Positions 25,063 through 34,033 of a stretch of 64,000 nucleotides of DNA are shown here, one piece after another. Position 1 is the stretch's first letter. Each line of letters begins with the position of its first letter. Source of the DNA: Betaproteobacteria bacterium (GTDB taxonomy: Bacteria > Pseudomonadota > Gammaproteobacteria > Burkholderiales > Burkholderiaceae_A); contig VGHN01000009.1 of NCBI GenBank assembly GCA_016868255.1, positions 1-64,000 on the forward strand, given 5' to 3'. The position numbers were made by a program, and so were the translations under genes. The notes under the pieces were generated by a model that had not been told where the DNA came from, did not search any database, and saw only the letters and a program-made list of their open reading frames with translations.

Positions 25063-25094
25063 AGCAAAACAAACGACTATCCAAGCAAAACAAA
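25053..25094 (+). repeat. 21-bp perfect tandem duplication upstream of gcl
   Basis: Two adjacent perfect copies of a 21-base unit beginning CGACTATCCAAGC and ending AAAACAAA lie between lysR and gcl, ending 65 bases before the gcl start. Twenty-one bases is two helical turns, so any protein site in the unit would be repeated on the same DNA face. Confidence 0.95.
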
Positions 25095-25159
25095 CTTCAG
25101 AGCCTTCGTTGGACGACAAGAGGCTTTGGTTTAAGACCCCACTCTAAAAGGAGACAACA

Positions 25160-26950
25160 ATGGCAAAGATGACAGCGGCAATGGCCGCCGCTCTGGTCTT
25201 GGAAAAAGAGGGCATCACCCAGGCCTTCGGCGTTCCGGGCGCGGCAATCAATCCCTTCTATGCGGCAATGCGTGAGCGCCAGTCGATCACTCATATTCTT
25301 GCCAGGCATGTCGAGGGTGCATCGCACATGGCAGAGGGCTACACCCGCGCGAAAGCGGGGAACATTGGTGTCTGTGTTGGAACCTCCGGCCCCGGTGGCA
25401 CCGACATGATCACGGGTCTTTATTCCGCCCAGGCCGATTCCATTCCCATTCTCTGCATCACCGGCCAGGCACCGCGTGCAAGACTGCACAAAGAGGACTT
25501 CCAGGCGGTTGACATTGCCAGCATCGCCAAGCCGCTGACCAAAATGGCCACCACGGTGCTCGAGCCAGGCCTGGTCCCCCGCGTCTTCCAGCAGGCCTTC
25601 CACCTCATGCGCTCCGGTCGTCCAGGCCCTGTGCTGATCGACCTTCCCATTGACGTGCAGCAGGCGGAGATCGAGTTTGACATCGACACCTACGAGCCTC
25701 TGCCTGCATTCAAGCCCTCAGTGAGCCGACGTCAGGCCGAGAAAGCCATTGACATGCTGATGGCCTCCGACAAGCCCCTGCTGGTCGCCGGTGGCGGCAT
25801 TTTTAATGCCGATGCAACCGCCCAACTCAAGGAGTTCGCGGAGCTCGTGGGTGTGCCGGTGATCCCCACACTCATGGGTTGGGGTTGTATCCCCGATGAC
25901 CACCCGCTTATGGCGGGGATGGTGGGATTGCAGACCAGTCACCGTTACGGCAATGCCTCGCTTCTGGCCAGTGACTTCGTGATGGGCATTGGCAATCGCT
26001 GGGCGAACCGGCACACAGGCTCCGTGGATGTCTACACCAAGGGCCGCAAGTTTGTGCATGTGGACATTGAGCCCACTCAGATTGGTCGCATCTTCACGCC
26101 CGACTACGGCATCGTGTCGGATGCCAAGGCGGCGCTCGAGCAATTCACCGCGATAGCCAAGGAGCGCAAAGCCGCGGGCACCCTGAAAGACTTCTCCGAA
26201 TGGGTGGCACGTTGCGAGGAGCGCAAGCGATTTATGGGTCGCAAGACCCACTACACCGAGACGCCCATTAAGCCCATGCGTGTCTATGAAGAGATGAATG
26301 CCGCATTCCCGCGCGACACGATCTATGTCTCCACAATTGGCCTCTCTCAGATTGCAGCGGGTCAGTTCCTGCATGTCTATGGGCCACGCCAGTGGATTAA
26401 CTGCGGCCAGGCCGGCCCCTTGGGCTGGACCATCCCAGCGGCGCTGGGTGTCGTCGCGGCCGATCCGACTCGCAATGTGGTGGGACTCGCTGGTGACTAC
26501 GACTTCCAGTTCCTGATTGAGGAGCTCGCAGTCGGTGCCCAGTTCTCATTGCCTTATGTTCAAGTCTTGGTGAACAACAGCTACCTCGGATTGATCCGTC
26601 AGGCCCAGCGCGGCTTCAACATGGATTACCAGGTTCAGTTGAGTTTTGAGAACCAAAACGTGAGTGACCCGGTTCTGAAGCCTTACGGCGTGGACCATCT
26701 GATGGTGGTCGAGGGCTTGGGCTGTAAAGCCCTGCGCGTGACCGACCCCGAGAAGATTCAGCCCGCCTTGAAGCAGGCCATGGAGATGACCCGAGAGTTT
26801 CGCGTGCCCGTGGTGGTTGAAATCATCCTTGAGCGTGTGACCAATATCTCGATGGGAACCGAGATCGACAAGATCAATGAATTTGAGCCCATCGACTGTC
26901 GGCATCCGGAGGGGCCGGAGGGACTGGAGAAGGCGGGTCTCCTCGAATAA
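25160..26950 (+). CDS. gcl: Glyoxylate carboligase (tartronate-semialdehyde synthase)
   Basis: Gcl condenses two glyoxylate molecules into tartronate semialdehyde and CO2, using thiamine diphosphate. The 596-residue protein has the three-domain ThDP-enzyme layout: N-terminal PYR domain with [17 protein letters not shown], where Gcl has Val in place of the usual catalytic Glu; a central FAD-type domain; and a C-terminal PP domain with [15 protein letters not shown] and [13 protein letters not shown] binding ThDP and Mg. A strong AAAAGGAG Shine-Dalgarno precedes the ATG. It is the first gene of gcl-hyi-glxR and divergent from lysR. Confidence 0.97.
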   Translation: MAKMTAAMAAALVLEKEGITQAFGVPGAAINPFYAAMRERQSITHILARHVEGASHMAEGYTRAKAGNIGVCVGTSGPGGTDMITGLYSAQADSIPILCITGQAPRARLHKEDFQAVDIASIAKPLTKMATTVLEPGLVPRVFQQAFHLMRSGRPGPVLIDLPIDVQQAEIEFDIDTYEPLPAFKPSVSRRQAEKAIDMLMASDKPLLVAGGGIFNADATAQLKEFAELVGVPVIPTLMGWGCIPDDHPLMAGMVGLQTSHRYGNASLLASDFVMGIGNRWANRHTGSVDVYTKGRKFVHVDIEPTQIGRIFTPDYGIVSDAKAALEQFTAIAKERKAAGTLKDFSEWVARCEERKRFMGRKTHYTETPIKPMRVYEEMNAAFPRDTIYVSTIGLSQIAAGQFLHVYGPRQWINCGQAGPLGWTIPAALGVVAADPTRNVVGLAGDYDFQFLIEELAVGAQFSLPYVQVLVNNSYLGLIRQAQRGFNMDYQVQLSFENQNVSDPVLKPYGVDHLMVVEGLGCKALRVTDPEKIQPALKQAMEMTREFRVPVVVEIILERVTNISMGTEIDKINEFEPIDCRHPEGPEGLEKAGLLE

Positions 26951-26997
26951 GGCCGATCCAACTCTTTCCCCCATCAACAGAACCAAGAGGAGCCGTC

Positions 26998-27774
26998 ATG
27001 CCCAAGTTTGCAGCCAATCTCACCATGCTCTTTAATGAAGTCGATTTTCTAGAGCGCTTCGAGAAGGCCGCTTCCGCCGGATTCGAGGCAGTGGAGTTTC
27101 TTTTCCCTTATGACTATTCGGCAGAGGACCTTCGAAAGCGCCTCGATGACAACAAGCTCAAAGTCGTTCTCCACAACCTACCAGCGGGAGATTGGGCGGC
27201 AGGAGAGCGAGGCATCGCATGCCATCCCGATCGGGTGAACGAATTCCGGGAGGGAGTGGCCAAGGCCATCGGCTATGCCAAAACACTGGGTGTGGGGCAA
27301 CTCAATTGCCTGGCAGGGAAGCTTCCTGCGGCGGTGAGTCCCGAGCAGGCTCACAAGACATTTGTTGAGAACCTGCGCTTTGCGGCCGGCGAACTCAAGA
27401 AGGCGGGGTTGCGACTGCTGATGGAACCCATCAACACCTATGACATCCCGGGCTTCTTTTTAAATCGCACCGAGCAGGCCCTTGCCATCCAGAAAGAAGT
27501 GGGTGCGGACAACTTGTTCATTCAGTACGACATCTACCATGCTCAGCGCATGGAGGGTGAACTGGCGGCGAATATTAAGAACCATCTCGACAAAATTGGC
27601 CACCTGCAGCTTGCCGACAATCCGGGTCGGAATGAGCCCGGCACGGGCGAGATCAACTATGCCTTTTTGTTCAAGTGGATCGACTCTGTTGGCTACAAAG
27701 GATGGATCGGGTGTGAGTACAAGCCGAAGACCACCACCGAGGCGGGACTGGGTTGGCGGGCTGCACTGAGCTGA
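26998..27774 (+). CDS. hyi: Hydroxypyruvate isomerase
   Basis: Hyi interconverts hydroxypyruvate and tartronate semialdehyde. The 258-residue TIM-barrel protein of the xylose-isomerase-like family begins MPKFAANLTMLFNEVDFLERF and has the metal-binding segments LLMEPINTYDIPGFF, FIQYDIYHAQRMEG, LQLADNPGRNEPGTGEINY and WIGCEYKPK. AGGAG stands 5 bases before the ATG. It lies between gcl and glxR as in many glyoxylate clusters. Confidence 0.96.
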   Translation: MPKFAANLTMLFNEVDFLERFEKAASAGFEAVEFLFPYDYSAEDLRKRLDDNKLKVVLHNLPAGDWAAGERGIACHPDRVNEFREGVAKAIGYAKTLGVGQLNCLAGKLPAAVSPEQAHKTFVENLRFAAGELKKAGLRLLMEPINTYDIPGFFLNRTEQALAIQKEVGADNLFIQYDIYHAQRMEGELAANIKNHLDKIGHLQLADNPGRNEPGTGEINYAFLFKWIDSVGYKGWIGCEYKPKTTTEAGLGWRAALS

Positions 27775-27803
27775 GAAAAATTTCAAACTGAGGAGAATTA
27801 AAA

Positions 27804-28700
27804 ATGAGCATGAAAGTTGGATTCATTGGGTTGGGCATCATGGGTGCTCCCATGGCCGAACATCTCAACAAGGCCGGGCACCAGCTCTTTCTAAACACCA
27901 TCGGTGACATGCCCGCCTGGGTGGGTGGCTCATCGGCCAAGGTCTGTGCCTCGGCCAAAGAGGTCACGCAACTTGCCGACATCATCATCACCATGGTGCC
28001 CGACACTCCAGACGTCGAAGCTGTGCTTTTCAGCGCCAATGGTGTGGCCGAGGGAATGGCCAAAGGCAAGATCGTGGTGGACATGAGCTCCATCTCTCCC
28101 ATTGCAACCAAGGGATTTGCTCAGAAAATACGTGACCTCGGCGGGTCTTATTTGGATGCGCCCGTCTCAGGCGGTGAGGTCGGTGCGAAGAACGCCACGC
28201 TCACCATCATGGTGGGTGGAGATGAGGCCATCTTCAACCGCGTCAAGCCTCTTTTTGAGCTCATGGGAAAGAACATCACCCTGGTGGGCGAGAACGGTGC
28301 GGGCCAGACCACCAAGGTGGCCAATCAAATCATCGTTGCATTGAATATCGAGGCAGTGGCAGAGGCGCTGGTGTTTGCAGCAAAGGCAGGTGCCGATCCG
28401 GCCCGCGTGCGTCAGGCCCTCATGGGTGGCTTTGCCTCCTCGAAGATTCTTGAGGTCCATGGTGAGCGGATGGTCAAGAGGACCTTCGACCCTGGGTTTC
28501 GCATCAATCTGCACCAGAAGGACCTCAACCTGGCCTTGTCGAGTGCGCGCGCGCTGGGGGTCTCCTTGCCCAACACGGCAACGGCACAGGAACTATTCAA
28601 CAGCCTGGCCGCCCGTGGCGGTTCGGGTTGGGATCACTCGGCGATGATCAAGGCCATTGAGAACCTGGCGAATTTCGAGATCGAGGCCCCGAAGGCCTAG
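27804..28700 (+). CDS. glxR: 2-hydroxy-3-oxopropionate (tartronate semialdehyde) reductase
   Basis: GlxR reduces tartronate semialdehyde to D-glycerate with NAD(P)H. The 298-residue beta-hydroxyacid dehydrogenase has the N-terminal Rossmann loop GLGIMGAPMAEHL, the substrate-site block DAPVSGGEVGAKNATLTIMVGG and the catalytic lysine region GAGQTTKVANQIIVALN. AGGAG precedes the ATG. It is the last gene of the operon: a clear terminator follows. The glycerate kinase that would complete the route is not in the window. Confidence 0.96.
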   Translation: MSMKVGFIGLGIMGAPMAEHLNKAGHQLFLNTIGDMPAWVGGSSAKVCASAKEVTQLADIIITMVPDTPDVEAVLFSANGVAEGMAKGKIVVDMSSISPIATKGFAQKIRDLGGSYLDAPVSGGEVGAKNATLTIMVGGDEAIFNRVKPLFELMGKNITLVGENGAGQTTKVANQIIVALNIEAVAEALVFAAKAGADPARVRQALMGGFASSKILEVHGERMVKRTFDPGFRINLHQKDLNLALSSARALGVSLPNTATAQELFNSLAARGGSGWDHSAMIKAIENLANFEIEAPKA

Positions 28701-28723
28701 GCCTGAACTCGGTTGGTTGCAAG

Positions 28724-28757
28724 AGAGAAGGCCCCTTTCCCTTGGCCTTCTTTTTTT
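28724..28757 (+). terminator. Rho-independent terminator after glxR
   Basis: AGAAGGCC and GGCCTTCT form a perfect 8-base stem around a 10-base loop, and the 3' arm runs into an unbroken T tract of eight. It separates gcl-hyi-glxR from glcDEF. Confidence 0.88.
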
Positions 28758-28853
28758 CGGAGCCCAAATCCCGTGAGGGCCCCAGCCTTGACCGCCCGCT
28801 CATATATAGGGTCTTCCCCGTTGCCAACTCTTGAGAGGCTAAACTTCAAGCCT

Positions 28854-30392
28854 ATGAATGCACCGCGCGAGCCCATGGGGGGCGGCCTGCCATTGGGGTC
28901 CCTTCGTTTTGCCGATTACACCGAGCCAATGTCCGATTCAAAGCGGACTGCTTTCTGCGCGGCCCTCGGCCGGGGTCTGCCCAGCGAGATTCTCATTCTT
29001 GATGACGAAGGCCTGAGACCCTATGAGTGCGATGGCCTGACGGGCTATCGGCAGATGCCCGTTGCAGTCGCACTGCCTCGCAACGAGTCAGAGGCCCAAG
29101 CAGTGCTCGAGATTTGCCGGTCGCATGAGGTGCCAGTGGTGGCCCGGGGTGCTGGAACGGGACTCTCTGGGGGTGCCACGCCACATCGAGGCGGCTTGGT
29201 GCTCTCGCTTGCGCGATTCAATCGCATCGTCTCCATCGACCCACTCGCTCGGATCGCCCGCGTCCAACCCGGTGTTCGAAACCTTGCAATTAGTGAAGCC
29301 GCCGCGGTGCATGGTCTTTATTACGCCCCCGACCCTTCTTCTCAAATCGCCTGCTCCATTGGTGGCAATGTGGCCGAGAACTCCGGTGGTGTTCACTGCC
29401 TGAAATACGGCCTCACCGTTCACAATGTGCTTCGGATCCGAGGCCTGACCATTGATGGCGAAGTAATCGAGGTAGGTAGCGAGGCCTTGGATTCACAGGG
29501 CCTTGACCTACTGGGACTCTTAATTGGTTCAGAGGGCATGCTGGCCATCACCACAGAGGTGAGTGTTCGTCTAATCCCCAAGCCGCAGCAGGCCCGCGTC
29601 ATCCTCGCATCATTCGACGACGTGGAGAAGGCTGGGCAGGCTGTGGCCGATTTGTTGGCGGCTGGAATCATTCCCGCGGGTCTCGAGATGATGGACGGCC
29701 CCATGACCGCCGCGGTGGAGGAGTTCGTTCATGCGGGCTACGACCTCAATGCGCAGGCCATTTTGTTGTGTGAGTCCGATGGCACGCCCACCGAGGTCGC
29801 TGAGGAGATCGCGCACATGCGAGAGGTTCTCTCCAAGAGCGGAGCGACCAGTCTGCGCATCTCTGACTCCGAGGCCGAGCGCCTGCGATTCTGGTCGGGG
29901 CGAAAGAATGCGTTTCCCGCTTCGGGTCGGGTCTCCCCCGATTACTACTGCATCGACGGCACCATTCCGCGCAAGCGCTTGGGAGAAATGCTTCGTCGAA
30001 TCGCTGGACTCGAGAAGAAGTATGGGCTCCGCTGTCTCAATGTTTTTCACGCCGGCGATGGAAACCTTCACCCCCTGATTCTTTTCGATGCCAGTCGTCC
30101 CGGCGAGTTTGAGAGAACCGAGGAGTTCGGCGCGGAGATCCTTGAGATCTGTGTCGAAATGGGCGGCACCGTAACAGGAGAGCATGGTGTGGGCATCGAG
30201 AAAATCAACACCATGTGTGTTCAATTTTCGCCGCAAGAGCGAATGAGTTTTTTCGCCATCAAGCGCGCATTTGATCCCGAGGGATTGCTCAATCCCGGCA
30301 AGGCCATCCCCACTCTATCGCGATGCGCAGAGTATGGGCGTGAGCATGTCCACAGGGGCGCGCTTCGTTTCCCTGAGCTCTCGCGTTTCTGA
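28854..30392 (+). CDS. glcD: Glycolate oxidase, FAD-linked subunit GlcD
   Basis: GlcD is the FAD subunit of the membrane-associated glycolate dehydrogenase that oxidises glycolate to glyoxylate. The 512-residue protein has the PCMH-type FAD domain (ARGAGTGLSGGATPHRGGLVLSLARF; IACSIGGNVAENSGGVHCLKYG) and the C-terminal FAD-oxidase domain ending GEHGVGIEKI...LNPGKAIP. I start it at the ATG at 28854 (MNAPREP), as in Burkholderia proteins, not at the upstream start in the track, which would run through the terminator region. A TATATA at 28803 is a weak -10 candidate. The gene is 3 bases from glcE. Confidence 0.95.
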   Translation: MNAPREPMGGGLPLGSLRFADYTEPMSDSKRTAFCAALGRGLPSEILILDDEGLRPYECDGLTGYRQMPVAVALPRNESEAQAVLEICRSHEVPVVARGAGTGLSGGATPHRGGLVLSLARFNRIVSIDPLARIARVQPGVRNLAISEAAAVHGLYYAPDPSSQIACSIGGNVAENSGGVHCLKYGLTVHNVLRIRGLTIDGEVIEVGSEALDSQGLDLLGLLIGSEGMLAITTEVSVRLIPKPQQARVILASFDDVEKAGQAVADLLAAGIIPAGLEMMDGPMTAAVEEFVHAGYDLNAQAILLCESDGTPTEVAEEIAHMREVLSKSGATSLRISDSEAERLRFWSGRKNAFPASGRVSPDYYCIDGTIPRKRLGEMLRRIAGLEKKYGLRCLNVFHAGDGNLHPLILFDASRPGEFERTEEFGAEILEICVEMGGTVTGEHGVGIEKINTMCVQFSPQERMSFFAIKRAFDPEGLLNPGKAIPTLSRCAEYGREHVHRGALRFPELSRF

Positions 30393-30395
30393 TCC

Positions 30396-31586
30396 ATGGC
30401 CGAACAAGTCGGACAAGCGGAACAAACTGAACAAGCTGAACGAGCCGAGCAGTGGCTCATTGCCACCCGTGAGTGCCTGGCGCAGGCACGTCTCGAGCGG
30501 CAGGCCATTCGCATCGAGGGCCATGGAAGCAAGGCCTTTTATGGCAACCCGGTGTCTGCAGATCGGGTGCTCTCAACCCTGGGTTATGCCGGAGTCGTTG
30601 ATTACGATCCCACCGAGTTGGTGGTCGTGGTTCGCGCTGGCACGCCCATTCGAGTGCTTGAGTCCCTGCTTGAATCGCGCGGTCAACGCCTTGCCTTTGA
30701 GCCACCGCGATTTGGGTCAGGGGGTGGAACCGTCGGTGGAATGATTGCTTCGGGCTTATCGGGCCCGGCGCGTTGGATGTCGGGCGCCTGCCGCGACTTT
30801 GTATTGGGCATGACCGTGATGAACAGCCAGGGTGATTTGCTCCGCTATGGTGGAACCGTAATGAAGAATGTGGCGGGCTACGACTTGGCAAGGCTTCACA
30901 CCGGTGCATTGGGAAGCCTGGGCATTGTTCTCGATGTGGCCTTGAAGGTCTTGCCCCTTCCCGCAGCCCGTCTTAGCCTTGAGTGGTCTTGCTCTGAGGA
31001 CGCGGCTCGAGAGACCCTCAACGAGTGGGCAGCAAGGCCATTGCCGTTGTCTGCATCTGCATGGATTCCGAATCAATTGGGTGGGTTCGATGGCACGCTT
31101 CGACTCCGCCTCTCTGGTGCCAGGGCCGCGGTCGACGAGGCAGCCAACGCTCTTTCTCAGTCCCCTCAGGGTCGACTGGGCCTGGCCCGGCCACTCAAGA
31201 ACAACGAGGCCGATGCTTTCTGGCTGAGCATTCGAGACCAGACCCATTCCGTATTTCAGTCGTCTCTGCCCCTCTGGCGGGTCAGTCTGCCAGCGCGTGC
31301 AGAGGGCCATGCCGATTTTTCTCCCATGCTGGTTGAATGGGGTGGGGGCCTGCGTTGGATTGCGACCAATCACTCGGCGCAGGCCGTGCGAGCCTTCGCC
31401 GCCGATCGATCTGGGCATGCTGCGCTTTATCGGCCCGGCCAGGGACAGGTGCTTCCTTCAGACGGGGTCTTTATGCCGCTCGAGCCAGTGATTTACCGAC
31501 TGCACCAGAGAATTCGCGAGGAGTTCGATCCCATGGGCCTTCTTAACCCCGGGCGATTGAGCCCGGCCATGGCCCGGGCCGCATAG
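30396..31586 (+). CDS. glcE: Glycolate oxidase, FAD-binding subunit GlcE
   Basis: GlcE is the second FAD-binding subunit of glycolate dehydrogenase. The 396-residue protein has the PCMH FAD domain near residues 45-215 (VVRAGTPIRVLESLLESRGQRLAFEPPRFG and GGTVGGMIASGLSGPARWMSGACRDFVLG) and ends with the LNPGRLSP motif. The first 20 residues are a low-complexity run, EQVGQAEQTEQAERAEQ, encoded by imperfect 9-base repeats, which is not part of the fold. It sits between glcD and glcF with gaps of 3 and 8 bases. Confidence 0.94.
   Translation: MAEQVGQAEQTEQAERAEQWLIATRECLAQARLERQAIRIEGHGSKAFYGNPVSADRVLSTLGYAGVVDYDPTELVVVVRAGTPIRVLESLLESRGQRLAFEPPRFGSGGGTVGGMIASGLSGPARWMSGACRDFVLGMTVMNSQGDLLRYGGTVMKNVAGYDLARLHTGALGSLGIVLDVALKVLPLPAARLSLEWSCSEDAARETLNEWAARPLPLSASAWIPNQLGGFDGTLRLRLSGARAAVDEAANALSQSPQGRLGLARPLKNNEADAFWLSIRDQTHSVFQSSLPLWRVSLPARAEGHADFSPMLVEWGGGLRWIATNHSAQAVRAFAADRSGHAALYRPGQGQVLPSDGVFMPLEPVIYRLHQRIREEFDPMGLLNPGRLSPAMARAA
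30402..30446 (+). repeat. Five imperfect 9-bp tandem units at the glcE 5' end
   Basis: Units GAACAAGTC, GGACAAGCG, GAACAAACT, GAACAAGCT and GAACGAGCC follow each other in frame and encode EQV-GQA-EQT-EQA-ERA. Confidence 0.85.
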
Positions 31587-31594
31587 GAGAGCAC

Positions 31595-32830
31595 GTGGAA
31601 GTCCAGCTCGCATCATGGTTGCAAGGCAGCGCAGCGGGTCAACGCGCCCAAGAGATTCTTCGGCGGTGTGTTCACTGCGGATTCTGCACGGCCACCTGCC
31701 CCACCTATCAGTTGTTGGGAGATGAGCTCGATGGTCCTCGGGGTCGCATCTACTTGATGAAGGAATTGGTGGAGGGTGCGGCAGTGGGCCGTGGCACTCA
31801 GGGCCACCTGGATCGCTGCCTTACTTGTCGCAATTGCGAGACCACCTGTCCCTCGGGGGTTCAGTATGGGGAGCTCGTTGATATTGGGCGAGAACTCATC
31901 GAGGCGCGTGTCAAGCGGCCCCTGAGCGAAGCATGGACGCGTGGGGTCCTTCGGTGGTTTTTACCTTCGGTGTTTTTTGCCCCCGCCTACCGTTTGGGGC
32001 TGCTCTTTCGACCCCTTTTGCCCAAGGCCATTGCGTCCAAGCTCATCGTCTCGCGCAAGCCCAGGCCACTGCCCCCAAAGGGGCAAGGCAAGAAGGTGGT
32101 CATGTTGCGGGGTTGCGTCCAGCCCAGCATGTTGCCCAATGTCGATATTGCGACAGCACGTGTTCTTGCGGCCATTGGATTGGAGGCGCGTTGGGAAGAG
32201 GGGTCGGGTTGTTGTGGCGCTGTTCGTCAGCACCTGGCCGATCCGCACGGCGCGCTCAATGATGCGCGACGCAACATCGATGCGTGGTGGCCATCCATCG
32301 CAGCGGGAGAGGTCGAGGCCGTGATGGTCAATGCCTCGGGCTGTGCGGTCATGGTGAAAGACTATGGCCGGTTGCTCGCCGAAGACCCGGTCTATGCAGA
32401 GCGAGCAGCCGCGGTCTCTAGGCTGGCGGTCGATCCCATTGAGTGCCTTGAGCCGCATATGGAAACGATTCGTCAGAAGCTCTTGAAGAAGGGGGTCAAT
32501 GACGCGGCGATTGCTTACCACCCGCCTTGCACGCAGCAACACGGCATGCAGATTCGTGGCCGGGTGGAGGCGTTTTTAAGGTCGATTGGCGCCTCGCTCG
32601 TTTCATTTGGCGATGGCCATCTCTGCTGTGGGTCGGCAGGAACCTACTCGGTGCTCCAGCCAGATATTGCCAAAGCGCTACTCGATCGGAAACTCTCGGC
32701 GATTCAAGCCGCCCGTCCGGACCTCATCCTCTCGGCCAATGTTGGGTGTATTTCGCACTTGGCCTCGGACGCAAGGGTGCCGGTGATGCATTGGTTGGAG
32801 TGGCTCGACGACCAACTCACGCAGGACTGA
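31595..32830 (+). CDS. glcF: Glycolate oxidase iron-sulfur subunit GlcF
   Basis: GlcF passes electrons from the flavin subunits toward the quinone pool. The 411-residue protein has two ferredoxin-type 4Fe-4S motifs near the N-terminus, CVHCGFCTATCPTYQ and CLTCRNCETTCPSGVQ, and two CCG domains (GCVQPSMLPN...GSGCCGA and HPPCTQQHGMQ...LCCGSAG). The start is a GTG at 31595, giving MEVQLASWLQG. The 3' end overlaps the convergent anmK gene by 14 bases. No glcC-type GntR regulator or glycolate permease is nearby. Confidence 0.96.
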   Translation: MEVQLASWLQGSAAGQRAQEILRRCVHCGFCTATCPTYQLLGDELDGPRGRIYLMKELVEGAAVGRGTQGHLDRCLTCRNCETTCPSGVQYGELVDIGRELIEARVKRPLSEAWTRGVLRWFLPSVFFAPAYRLGLLFRPLLPKAIASKLIVSRKPRPLPPKGQGKKVVMLRGCVQPSMLPNVDIATARVLAAIGLEARWEEGSGCCGAVRQHLADPHGALNDARRNIDAWWPSIAAGEVEAVMVNASGCAVMVKDYGRLLAEDPVYAERAAAVSRLAVDPIECLEPHMETIRQKLLKKGVNDAAIAYHPPCTQQHGMQIRGRVEAFLRSIGASLVSFGDGHLCCGSAGTYSVLQPDIAKALLDRKLSAIQAARPDLILSANVGCISHLASDARVPVMHWLEWLDDQLTQD

Positions 32831-34031
32831 GACAGCCCAAGACGCGCGGACCGCGCGCGCCGGTGACAGCGGGGACATTGCCGGGTTGGCCCGATACATA
32901 GCGCCAGGCGAGCCAGGCGAAGGCCGCCGACTCGACGGACTGGCTTGGCCAACCAATGGCATCGGTGGGGGCCACGGGGCATTGAAAGGCTTTTTCAATG
33001 GCCGCCATAAGAACCGGATTGCGACTGCCACCGCCGCATACCCAGATTGAATCGATTGAGACTGCCCCGCCCTCAGAATGAACTTCACTCTGGGCGTCCT
33101 GTTTCCAACTACCCAAGAATTTTTCGACAGCGCGGGCCACCGATTTCGCGGTCAACTCCACAAGCGTCCGCTGGACATCCTCCGGTCGAAGCGATTCGGA
33201 TGAATGGCTCGGTAGGCGACGAATTTCATTCTCTAGCCAAGAGAGGTTGAACAACTCTCGGCCTGTGCTCTTGGGCCCTACCGGCTTCTGAAAGTAGGGA
33301 GCCGCAAGCATTTGTTCCAGAAGCGCTGGGATGCAACTGCCATTGCCAGCCCATTGGCCATCGCGGTCAAAGGCAGTGCCTATCTGTTTGAGGCACCACT
33401 GATCGAGAAGGGTGTTGGCCGGACCAGTATCGAAGCCCCCGATCACCTCTACGTCGTTGGTTTTGGTCGTGCGCAGCAGGGTGATGTTGGCAATGCCACC
33501 CAGATTCAGCACGCCGTGGATTGAAGGCCTATTGGATTGCGTGGCATCCGAGCGGCGACGGTGGGCCCTGACCATGGCTGCGTGGAAGGGTGGAACCAGG
33601 GGCGCGCCTTGGCCGCCTGCCGCCATGTCTCGATTGCGAAAATCAAAGACCACATCAATTCCTGTCTGCTCGGCCAGGCGGGGCGCCTGAATGAGTTGGA
33701 GGCTCATGCCGTGTTCGGGCCGATGCAGGATTGTCTGCCCATGGGCACCAATGGCGGTGATGTCCTGCGGAGCCTGTTGGGTCTGTTCGAGAAGTCTCTG
33801 GACCAAACTCGCCATGGCCTCGGTTAGCAAGCGTGTCACCACAAGCGAGCGCTCAATGGCTTGGGGGGTCTGTGCATCCAGCAATGCCTCAATGTCCTTG
33901 CGAAGGGCAATGGGGATCTCTGCAGATTCGGTGGCGATTCGAACGGGATCTCCACCACCGGGATCGATATCGACCAGGCTGGCATCAATCCCATCGAGAC
34001 TCGTGCCTGACATGAGGCCGATGAACTTCAC
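32817..34031 (-). CDS. anmK: Anhydro-N-acetylmuramic acid kinase
   Basis: AnmK phosphorylates and opens 1,6-anhydro-MurNAc released during peptidoglycan recycling, yielding MurNAc 6-phosphate. The 404-residue ASKHA-fold kinase starts FIGLMSGTSLDGIDASLVDI (phosphate loop) and contains GAHGQTILHRPE, NLGGIANITLL, GGFDTGPANTLLD and ICGGG-like WVCGGGSRNPVL. It follows the M23 peptidase gene with a 2-base gap, so the two are co-transcribed. With mpl it shows that this organism recycles murein. Confidence 0.95.
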   Translation of the reverse strand: MKFIGLMSGTSLDGIDASLVDIDPGGGDPVRIATESAEIPIALRKDIEALLDAQTPQAIERSLVVTRLLTEAMASLVQRLLEQTQQAPQDITAIGAHGQTILHRPEHGMSLQLIQAPRLAEQTGIDVVFDFRNRDMAAGGQGAPLVPPFHAAMVRAHRRRSDATQSNRPSIHGVLNLGGIANITLLRTTKTNDVEVIGGFDTGPANTLLDQWCLKQIGTAFDRDGQWAGNGSCIPALLEQMLAAPYFQKPVGPKSTGRELFNLSWLENEIRRLPSHSSESLRPEDVQRTLVELTAKSVARAVEKFLGSWKQDAQSEVHSEGGAVSIDSIWVCGGGSRNPVLMAAIEKAFQCPVAPTDAIGWPSQSVESAAFAWLAWRYVSGQPGNVPAVTGARGPRVLGCLSPA

Positions 34032-34033
34032 GC

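Noticed and set aside
25053-25094. CRISPR-like repeat
   Set aside because: Only two adjacent copies with no spacer and no cas genes.
28713-28853. Upstream start of glcD in the track
   Set aside because: It would begin at the terminator and encode non-conserved residues; MNAPREP at 28854 matches the family start.
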